37,888 nt of DNA from Phycisphaerae bacterium (GTDB lineage Bacteria; Planctomycetota; Phycisphaerae; SM23-33), in contig JAIORC010000230.1 of NCBI GenBank assembly GCA_021108335.1, positions 1 to 37,888 on the forward strand. Direction: 5' to 3'. Positions 31,712-37,888 of this stretch are shown here, piece after piece. Numbering within the stretch: the stretch's first letter is position 1; the number at the start of each line of letters is the position of its first letter. Under the pieces are notes generated by a model, which worked only from the letters and a program-made list of their open reading frames with translations, was not told where the DNA came from and made no database searches. Made by a program: the position numbers and the translations under genes.

Positions 31712-33175
31712 TTACGTTTTGATTGAATCGAGCATAATAACCGCGACGGGGCCGAACAGCAGTACCGGCAGGAATGCGCCCCAGAACTCCGGCAGGCCCA
31801 TATAGCGGCAGATTTGGATGAACCCGAAAAATGCTCCCACCATCAGCAACGCCAGCAACGCCGAGGCTTTGATGTTCCGCTGGCGGGACAGAATAAACGG
31901 CAGCCCCAGCAGCAGCATGATAATGTTGTTGAACGGGTCGGCAAAACGGGTGTATTTGGCCATTCGAACCGCGTGGGAATCCCTGGCCCGTTTAAGCTCC
32001 AGAATTCTCCCCAGTTCCGCACTGCTGGAATAATCCAGCAATTTGCCGGACTGCTCCAATTCCAGTTCACCCTCGGTCAAATCGGTGGCGTGGAACAACG
32101 CCCCTTCCCGGAGTTGCCAATACGCCTTATTCTGCGGCCCCGGCACCCAGAAAGTCTCCCTGGCAACGATAGTCGCCAAAACCCGCTCCTCCTTGCCGCG
32201 GAAGTCGAATTTCGGATTTTTCAGTGTATGGGGAATTACTTTTCCGTCTGCGCCCCTGGTGGCTGCGGTGAATATTTCCGCCTGGATATTCATGTTGAAG
32301 TGCTCATCATATCCGGTAATGTTGTTGGCTTTTTGGACAATGGTATTTGGCTTTATTGTAAAAGCGGGGTCTTTTTCCCGCTCTTTTTTCACGTATTTTT
32401 CGAGCGCAATTTCGTTTATCTGCTGCGGGCCTATAACGGTATAAATTTCCCCGGTTGTCTGGATACTCCTCCAGGCTTCCTGCCCATAGCTCTTGGTGCG
32501 TGAAATTTCCGCCTGCTCCGCCAGCCAGCCGTTTCGTCGTTCGAACTTCGCCGGGCGTGCGCTAACGGCTGTTATATGAGCCAGGTAGCGAAAATCCGGC
32601 GTCCGAAGAATCACCATAGGGTGAATCATCTTGTGAGTAGCGGGATCGAACCACGGCGAATACCACACGGAATTATTGCCGTCATTGATAAACCGTACTT
32701 GGAACCGCTCGGTTTTCTGCGGGTCGTCCGGGTCGATAATCAACTCCGAACGGACGTTGGGGATTATGAATTCCCGGTCGATTACGACCAAACCGCTCAG
32801 TAGTATCGATATGAGAATAATCGGCCAAACCACACGATGCAGACTCATGCCCGACGCGAGCATCGCCGTCAATTCGTTGGTGTGATTCATGCGGGCGACA
32901 CTGAACGCCGCCGCCAGAACGATAATAATGCCCCCCAATTCACTGAAATAAACAAACGTCTGATGGGTATAGTAACTGAGCATACACATCACCATCGCGC
33001 CGAAAGTATAGTCCTTGCCCGTGGCGGGATCGGTCAGTTCCAGCATCTCGGAAAATTCGTCGATGTTGACACCGAGGTCCCCCACCACGCGAATCGCCAT
33101 CAGCGCAATGAAACACATCAGCAACGCCTGTAAAAACGTGCGTAGAATATATCGATCAAGGGTCTTGACTAACAT
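31712..33175 (-). CDS. LptF/LptG (YjgP/YjgQ) family permease, second copy
   Basis: Inner-membrane protein of the lipopolysaccharide export ABC system. The N-terminus (TLDRYILRTFLQALLMCFIALMAIRVV) and the block MNHTNELTAMLASGMSLHRV match the family's coupling-helix region. Three helices lie before and three after a large periplasmic beta-jellyroll (about 150-385); the tail ends LLFGPVAVIMLDSIKT. At 487 aa it is longer than the roughly 360 typical of E. coli proteins, the excess being in the periplasmic part. The ATG has GGGAGA upstream and lies 12 nt after its partner, so both are likely expressed together. I assign it as LptG-like by gene order only. No LptB ATPase is seen here. Confidence 0.88.
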   Translation of the reverse strand: MLVKTLDRYILRTFLQALLMCFIALMAIRVVGDLGVNIDEFSEMLELTDPATGKDYTFGAMVMCMLSYYTHQTFVYFSELGGIIIVLAAAFSVARMNHTNELTAMLASGMSLHRVVWPIILISILLSGLVVIDREFIIPNVRSELIIDPDDPQKTERFQVRFINDGNNSVWYSPWFDPATHKMIHPMVILRTPDFRYLAHITAVSARPAKFERRNGWLAEQAEISRTKSYGQEAWRSIQTTGEIYTVIGPQQINEIALEKYVKKEREKDPAFTIKPNTIVQKANNITGYDEHFNMNIQAEIFTAATRGADGKVIPHTLKNPKFDFRGKEERVLATIVARETFWVPGPQNKAYWQLREGALFHATDLTEGELELEQSGKLLDYSSSAELGRILELKRARDSHAVRMAKYTRFADPFNNIIMLLLGLPFILSRQRNIKASALLALLMVGAFFGFIQICRYMGLPEFWGAFLPVLLFGPVAVIMLDSIKT

Positions 33176-33187
33176 TTCGCCATCTCC

Positions 33188-34855
33188 CTACTTCCTGCTC
33201 AACCGGTAATAAATTACCACATCCGCCACGGCCATCGCGACAATGCCGCCCCAGATCATAAATACCCCTACCATTTCCGACGACTTGGGGTTGGAAATCA
33301 TTTTCTTGCCCATCATAATCAGGATGAGCATTATTACCGCCGGTACCAGCGCCACAACAAAGGCTACCAGCACCTGCCCGCCCCGGAAAACAATCCCCAA
33401 CGCCGCTCCCATCGCCACCAGGAACACGCAACTAATCCCAAAAGCGATTCGCGCGTGCATTTCGGCGATGATTTCCCCCTTAATCTTGCCAGCCCGCGAC
33501 TGGCGCAACTCCGTCACCGAAGCCTGAATGTTGAGGTCTTTGGTAAACCGCTCGGGATTCCTGTAAATTTCCCCCAGCGGGACATCGTCCAGTTCGGCAT
33601 CGTCAGGCAAAACGATCTGTCCCCAGGTCAGACTGCTTTTACGGACGGCTTCCTCGGTATCGCCTTTATGTACCGGAACGCTGACGCGTCCCCGCAATTC
33701 GATGGTAATTCGAGACGGCCTGACAACCTGTGGTTTTGAGATGATCACCGTTGCGGTATCGGCGGAATAAACTTTCACCGTCGAACCTTTGACAACCTGC
33801 AACTGGACGCGACGGAGTCGGCCATCGGGCATTTTTTCGCTGAACAAGGTCGCCTTGGAACCATCTACCGACGCCTTCGGCGCGATTAACACCAACTGCT
33901 CATCGGCCTGGCCTTTACCAACGGCGCTACGATGCAAATCCTTAAATGGTTTATGGGCGTTAATCGTGGCGACAAGCTTTGACAACATCCGGTTACGGCG
34001 TATCTTGCCGGCAATTTTGCCCATACGACGCTGAATTTCTCCATGCTTGGTGATGTCGTCCAAAGTCGCCAGGAGTTTCCCCCAACTGTAGAAGGCGGGC
34101 TTGTCCTCACTGCGACTGGGAATCTCGATATTTTCAAACGGTACTTCCTCGCCCATCTGGACACCGCCTGGAATATTGGAAAAAGGCCCGGCTACATTCT
34201 CCAGAAATACCGAGGCGTAAAAAATGTCTGTCTTGGGATCCCGCACGGTATCCAGGTAGGCCTTTTGGGCGACGACGACTTTAAGTACCGGAATTCTTTG
34301 GCCGGTTTGATTCAGCTTGGTTTCCATCCTGGCGGCAACGACCCCCCATAGCACATTATTTTTTTCGTCCACATACGTGGCATGGATCATGGTTTTGTCG
34401 TCCAGCTTGACGTACGCGTCCTTTTTGATTTTGTGATAGGCGATTCGCTTGATATTTTTCACGACGGCCTGTTCGCCGGCTTTGAGCATGATGGGGGAAA
34501 CGAAATTTGTCAGGACCAGAGAGATAACCATCACAACGGCCCCCAGAGCTACAGCCGGCTGAAGAACCGTAATTATCGATATCCCGCTCGCCCGACAGGC
34601 CAGCATTTCCCGGTCCTGTGCAAAACGCCCGTAAACCATCGACGCGGCGAACAATGCGGCAAAAGGCATGGTGAACGACAGCATCACCGGCAAGGTATAG
34701 ACGAACAGCGCCGCAACCTGACCGGTCGCCAGACCCTCTTTACGCAGTGGCTCGACGATGGCAAACACCGTCATCAGCAACGTAAAGGCTACCAGCGCCA
34801 AGCCGGCTACCCGGAGCAAATCCTTAATAATGTACCAATGTAACGTCCGAAGCAC
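33188..34855 (-). CDS. LptF/LptG (YjgP/YjgQ) family permease, first copy
   Basis: A 555-residue permease paired with the next gene as the probable heterodimeric membrane part of the Lpt exporter. N-terminal helices (LHWYIIKDLLRVAGLALVAFTLLMTVFAIV; FTMPFAALFAASMVYGRFAQDREMLACRASGISI) carry the family coupling motif. A very long periplasmic portion of about 300 residues follows, then three C-terminal helices (IAFGISCVFLVAMGAALGIVF; VLVAFVVALVPAVIMLILIMM). The start is GTG at 34855 with GAGG six bases upstream. The enlarged periplasmic section may fit a different lipid cargo. Confidence 0.87.
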   Translation of the reverse strand: MLRTLHWYIIKDLLRVAGLALVAFTLLMTVFAIVEPLRKEGLATGQVAALFVYTLPVMLSFTMPFAALFAASMVYGRFAQDREMLACRASGISIITVLQPAVALGAVVMVISLVLTNFVSPIMLKAGEQAVVKNIKRIAYHKIKKDAYVKLDDKTMIHATYVDEKNNVLWGVVAARMETKLNQTGQRIPVLKVVVAQKAYLDTVRDPKTDIFYASVFLENVAGPFSNIPGGVQMGEEVPFENIEIPSRSEDKPAFYSWGKLLATLDDITKHGEIQRRMGKIAGKIRRNRMLSKLVATINAHKPFKDLHRSAVGKGQADEQLVLIAPKASVDGSKATLFSEKMPDGRLRRVQLQVVKGSTVKVYSADTATVIISKPQVVRPSRITIELRGRVSVPVHKGDTEEAVRKSSLTWGQIVLPDDAELDDVPLGEIYRNPERFTKDLNIQASVTELRQSRAGKIKGEIIAEMHARIAFGISCVFLVAMGAALGIVFRGGQVLVAFVVALVPAVIMLILIMMGKKMISNPKSSEMVGVFMIWGGIVAMAVADVVIYYRLSRK

Positions 34856-35077
34856 GTCTTACCTCAATGCCGCCTCAATATTATCTCAATACGGTTTCAC
34901 ATTCTCCCGACGGCGGAAAACGTCATCCGCCCGCAAACACCCAATCGCCGGGCACTACACTGTAGCGAATCCACGCCCCATAGTCCACGCTCTTTACCTC
35001 TCAAGAGCAAGGAAATCACCATTGAAAAAATGCCTCGCCACCGAAGATCAGTGGTTTCGAGCGGCTGGAAGGAAGTT

Positions 35078-35290
35078 TCAGGCCAGGTTGGCGTGTTCGT
35101 TGTACAGGCGGATTGCGGTGTTCATCATGCTGTTTTTGAGGCTGAGAGATACCGGGCGGACGCGAACCCGGCAGCGGGCGTGGGGGGTGGTCGGTTCGTA
35201 TTTTCCCATGAAATCGGCGTTGCCATTCCGCTCGGCAAGAGTTGCCTCGGAAATGCGTCGGCAAAGCGATGTGGAAAACAACTTCTGCAT
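35078..35290 (-). CDS. Small hypothetical protein
   Basis: A 70-residue ORF whose second half (MGKYEPTTPHARCRVRVRP onward, 43 residues) shows strong C/G preference at third codon positions, like real genes here. The first half is weaker, so the ATG at 35206-35208 (minus strand) may be the true start. No signal, membrane segment or known motif is visible. The gene lies downstream of the cyclase terminator and has no clear operon partner. Could be a short conserved protein or a gene remnant; the surrounding 34856-35077 and 35291-35424 hold nothing else I can support. Confidence 0.4.
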   Translation of the reverse strand: MQKLFSTSLCRRISEATLAERNGNADFMGKYEPTTPHARCRVRVRPVSLSLKNSMMNTAIRLYNEHANLA

Positions 35291-35424
35291 AACGACTACC
35301 CGTTTCTGATACGAGGGGTTTACTTTCCGCTACCCCCAAGGGGATCCCGATCCCCACTTGTCACACTTTAATTGTATAGCCATTTCGCAAAATCGTCAAG
35401 GTACCCTTTTCAGAAAGTTCCCAT

Positions 35425-35472
35425 AAAAAACGCGGCTGTAACGCCAGTAATAACAGGGTGTTACGAGCCGCG
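35425..35472 (-). terminator. Rho-independent terminator of the diguanylate cyclase gene
   Basis: On the minus strand CGCGGCT pairs with AGCCGCG and an inner GTTA with TAAC, giving a long interrupted stem (35431-35472) immediately followed by TTTTTT (35425-35430). It lies about 180 nt beyond the stop of the minus-strand cyclase gene and points the right way. Confidence 0.8.
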
Positions 35473-35499
35473 GTGCTGCAATGGGAAATAGACTTGAGG

Positions 35500-35640
35500 T
35501 GTAGGGTGGGTGCTTGCACCCACGCGGTTTTTGCGGCGGCCAGGGAAGGCCGCCACGCAGGAATGAAAAATTCATTTCTGCGTCGCTCTTCATGGCGACC
35601 CAAGCATTTGGGATGGGTGGCATGATGGCCGGGGCTGTTG
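35500..35640. repeat. Modular palindromes downstream of the cyclase gene
   Basis: 35503-35526 (+): GTAGGGTGGGT with core GCTTGC and ACCCACGCGG. 35533-35552: GGCGGCC/GGCCGCC hairpin with AGGGAA loop. 35557-35584: hairpin CGCAG-AATGAA with TTCATT-CTGCG. 35615-35628: GGGTGGCATGATGGCC. The first two are inverse copies of units near 3959 and 9638. Non-coding. Confidence 0.7.
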
Positions 35641-35649
35641 GCGTTTACT

Positions 35650-37119
35650 TTACCCCAGCCAGTTGGGCAGGCGTGGGACCAACTGGTTCTCAGTCCGGCA
35701 AACTGTGGTGATGGTTTGCTCCCGCATTTCGTGGAAGGCGATGATGCGATCCTTGCCGAGGTCCTTGGCGCAATACAACGCCCTGTCCGCCATCGACACC
35801 AACCCATCAGCCGATTGCGGAGTGTCCCGCCGCAGGGACGCCACCCCGATGGAAAGAGTTATCGGAACACGCAGCCGTTTGTCTTTTTGCAGGGCACTCG
35901 CCATCCTGACGCGGATACGTCCCGCCACTTCCAGGGCATCTTCGATTGAGGTCTCGGGCAGCAGCAATACGAACTCGTCACCGCCGTACCGCGCAGCGAT
36001 GTCGGACTCGCGAAGGGCTGCCTGTATTTCCTCGGCGGTAATCTTCAAAACTTCGTCGCCCAACTGATGGCCGAGCGTGTCGTTGATCTCCTTGTAATGA
36101 TCCAGATCGATCATGCAGCAGCTTAAATCTTCGTCGTATCGAGACGCCTGGCTGAACTGCCTGGCCAGTTGCTCGTTGAAATAGCGACGATTGGCCAGAT
36201 GCGTCAGGGCGTCGGTTATCGCCATTTCCCTGAGCGTCAGCATCGATTCTTCCAACAGCTCGTTCTTGCCCTGCAACTCCTCGGTACGCTCAATAACTTT
36301 TCGTTCCAGCCGTTCGTTGCTGGCGAGCAGTTCGTCGCGCTTGCGGGTTATCTCGGCAGCCATGTCGTCCATCGCGACGGCAAGTACGCCTACTTCGTCG
36401 CGCCGGTTCAAACCGCTGCGAGCCTGGAAATCGCCACCGGCCAGGCGGCGGGTTACATGCACCAGTCGGCGTATCGGATGCACCAGCACCCGATTGATAA
36501 GCACATATCCGAGCGGAATGGCAAAAAACGCAATCCACACCGCTGCGTATAAAATTTTCTGCTTAGCCTGAACCAATGCCTGCTTCGTCTCGCTGATATC
36601 CAGAACCATGCGAACCCCGCCGGCTAGTCGCTCCTTCAGCCAGACTTTGTCCCGCGAGATAATCGGACGGGTGATTAAAACGTATCGGCCGTTATGGCGA
36701 GACAGATTCAATTTCGACGGCCCAGCCCGGAACAACCGCTGCCATGGCTCCGTCTGGCCGCTACGGACAGCCGAAGAAACCACGTTCCCCTCGGCATCGA
36801 CAATGGCAACGTAGGGCACGGAATTTTTCTCGAATCTCACCAGATCCCTGGTCAGATCGTCCAGACAGTCCCAGCGTTTGTCGCGGAGGTCGGTCTCGGC
36901 GGCGAAGCTCAACGCCTTGCCCAACTGTTCGGCGTGGATGTAGTTGTTCCGCCACACCATTTCCCTGACCGCTCGGTAATAGTACCACCCGCCGGCAGCG
37001 ACGACCGCGACGATAACGCAAGTCAATACCAGCACAGACTTTATCTGTAGGCCAAGGCCTGTTCGGCCCACTTGTTTTTTTCCGCCATTACCTCTTTTAT
37101 CCGTAACCATATACACCAT
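35650..37119 (-). CDS. Membrane-bound diguanylate cyclase with periplasmic sensor and HAMP
   Basis: A 489-residue c-di-GMP synthase. Order: membrane helix 1 (about 27-48), periplasmic Cache-like sensor (about 50-185, YVAIVDAEGNVVSS), helix 2 (about 190-212), HAMP (PIRRLVHVTRRLAGGDF), coiled coil, then the GGDEF domain from about 300. The active site RYGGDEF is intact near residue 377, and an RESD allosteric I-site lies five residues before it, so it is probably product-inhibited. DALTHLANRRYFNEQL and DLDHYKEINDTLGH are typical. ATG 37119 is used; ATG 37110 is an alternative. It is a lone minus-strand gene with its own terminator. Confidence 0.95.
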   Translation of the reverse strand: MVYMVTDKRGNGGKKQVGRTGLGLQIKSVLVLTCVIVAVVAAGGWYYYRAVREMVWRNNYIHAEQLGKALSFAAETDLRDKRWDCLDDLTRDLVRFEKNSVPYVAIVDAEGNVVSSAVRSGQTEPWQRLFRAGPSKLNLSRHNGRYVLITRPIISRDKVWLKERLAGGVRMVLDISETKQALVQAKQKILYAAVWIAFFAIPLGYVLINRVLVHPIRRLVHVTRRLAGGDFQARSGLNRRDEVGVLAVAMDDMAAEITRKRDELLASNERLERKVIERTEELQGKNELLEESMLTLREMAITDALTHLANRRYFNEQLARQFSQASRYDEDLSCCMIDLDHYKEINDTLGHQLGDEVLKITAEEIQAALRESDIAARYGGDEFVLLLPETSIEDALEVAGRIRVRMASALQKDKRLRVPITLSIGVASLRRDTPQSADGLVSMADRALYCAKDLGKDRIIAFHEMREQTITTVCRTENQLVPRLPNWLG

Positions 37120-37293
37120 GCCTTGTAGGGATTACCCGCGCAGGGAAACCCCGAGTCCGCCCATTCGGTAAACGGGCATTGCAGAAACACATGGAGACCT
37201 CAAAAACCCCTACTCCAATAGAAACTTTATGATACCAATTCGCCCGAAGCGAATCTCACGGGAATTTTTTTTGAGGGAACTTTGGGGAATTGG

Positions 37294-37574
37294 CGGGTGC
37301 CATGCTTCTGCTTGCAGAAGCATGTTTGTTACGGATTCCCTCATAACCATCGTCGTTGGGTGGCATGGTCCCCAGGGGACCATGGTTGTTCGATACTGGG
37401 CAATTTCCCACGATGTCGGGTGGCATGGAAACCCCGCGGTTTTTGCGGGGTAGCCATGAAAGATCGATTCACAATTTCTGTGTCTATCTTTCATGGCCAT
37501 CGGCTTCGCCGCTGACCATGCCACCCGATATCGTGGGAGGCAGAACACGGCTTGCAAGCAAGCCGTGCCACCCA
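37294..37574. repeat. Five modular palindromes before the last gene
   Basis: 37294-37324 (+): GGGTGC head, CATGCTTCT arms, core GCTTGC. 37358-37384 (+): GGGTGGCATGGTCCCC and GGGGACCATG. 37407-37482 (+): CCCACGATGTCGGGTGG head, CCCCGC/GCGGGG hairpin, tail AGCCATGAAAGATCGATTC. 37484-37540 (-): head CCCACGATATCGGGTGG, cargo around GCGAAGC, tail CATGAAAGATAGACAC. 37546-37574 (-): CACGGCTT arms with core GCAAGC and reverse head CCACCC. A TTAGACATC motif follows at 37585. The rest of 37120-37675 shows no gene. Confidence 0.8.
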
Positions 37575-37675
37575 AACCAGATGTTAGACATCAGGCATTA
37601 TGGTTGCTTGTACCCGACGTCTCTAAAAATCGGGGCTTTCGGATTTCCTTTCAGTTGCTTACTATTACCGCAGAC

Positions 37676-37888
37676 ATGAAGAAATTCCATCGCATTATGA
37701 TGGCCTTGGCGGGCGTGATGATCCTGCTGTTGATTGGCCTGTCGCTTACCTCTGCCTTCCTTGGGGCGGATACTTCTGCGGAGCTTTTCAACAGCCCGCC
37801 GCTGGTTGTGTTCTGGTCGCTGCTGGCGGCAGGCCTTGCCGTCGGGCTGACTGCGTGGCGGAGCATGATTCGTCAGCCGGGCCTGGCG
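37676..37888 (+). CDS. N-terminus of a membrane protein, possibly ResB-like (cut by window end)
   Basis: The first 71 codons of an ORF that runs off the window and so is absent from the ORF track. It starts MKKFHRIMMALAGVM with a first membrane helix (about 7-28), then ELFNSPPLVVFWSLLAAGLAVGL, a second helix. A short polar stretch followed by FNSPPLVVFW resembles the start of ResB-type cytochrome c biogenesis proteins, but too little is visible for certainty. No strong Shine-Dalgarno precedes the ATG. Confidence 0.55.
   Translation, partial: MKKFHRIMMALAGVMILLLIGLSLTSAFLGADTSAELFNSPPLVVFWSLLAAGLAVGLTAWRSMIRQPGLA

Noticed and set aside
1-37888. Insertion sequence, prophage or retron
   Set aside because: No transposase, integrase, reverse transcriptase or structural phage gene is seen in any frame; the dispersed repeats are all short and non-coding.

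Overview
The window reads as a chromosomal segment from a Gram-negative-type, moderately GC-rich bacterium. It most resembles the Planctomycetota, probably a Phycisphaerae-like lineage. This placement is an inference from several things together: two LptF/LptG-type permeases and lipoprotein biogenesis (an outer membrane), a eukaryote-length PurC, tandem WG-repeat secreted proteins, apparent TTG and GTG starts, and scattered genes with few classical operons. No 16S rRNA or other decisive marker lies in the window. About 23 protein genes, one tRNA-Ser(GCU) and several structured intergenic regions can be supported. There is no transposase, integrase, phage gene or CRISPR array.

Layout. 1-644: repeat-rich intergenic DNA ending in an intrinsic terminator. 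645-4917: biotin-protein ligase (birA) and two unrecognised membrane proteins. 5020-5109: tRNA-Ser. 5240-6283: secreted thioredoxin-fold protein with a degenerate active site. 6453-9509 (minus): an iron cluster of a DtxR-family regulator, feoA and feoB. 9886-14972: mfd, then a lipoprotein parvulin. 15073-17503: two tandem WG-repeat paralogues. 17602-26969 (minus): lemA, an M48 protease, panD, lgt, a pseudo-HtrA, a TPR/HEAT protein, a membrane protein and purC. 27174-30909: UDP-glucuronate decarboxylase-like gene and mutS2. 30962-34855 (minus): a small zinc-ribbon protein, an unknown acidic protein and the LptG/LptF-like pair. 35650-37119 (minus): a membrane diguanylate cyclase with its terminator. 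37676-end: the start of a membrane protein, possibly ResB-like.

How the genes fit together. The feo cluster is a self-contained ferrous-iron import unit with its own regulator. Much of the rest concerns the cell envelope: lgt, the lipoprotein parvulin, pseudo-HtrA, LptF/LptG, LemA with M48, and the WG-repeat secreted proteins. The others are housekeeping genes for biotin, pantothenate, purine, DNA repair and nucleotide-sugar metabolism.

Most unusual content. (1) The gaps between gene blocks hold about 20 oriented, modular palindromes that share a GGGTGGCATG-like head but carry different stem texts. Eight of them share the core GCTTGC although their arms have unrelated sequences. (2) Lgt carries an insertion of about 200 residues with EF-hand-like loops, one of them canonical. 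(3) An HtrA-like protein keeps two PDZ domains but has lost the whole catalytic triad. (4) MutS2 lacks the Smr domain and has three KOW/SH3-like segments instead. (5) The WG-repeat pair shares a 152-nt perfectly identical tract inside otherwise diverged genes. (6) Three contiguous imperfect repeats run into the ribosome binding site of panD.
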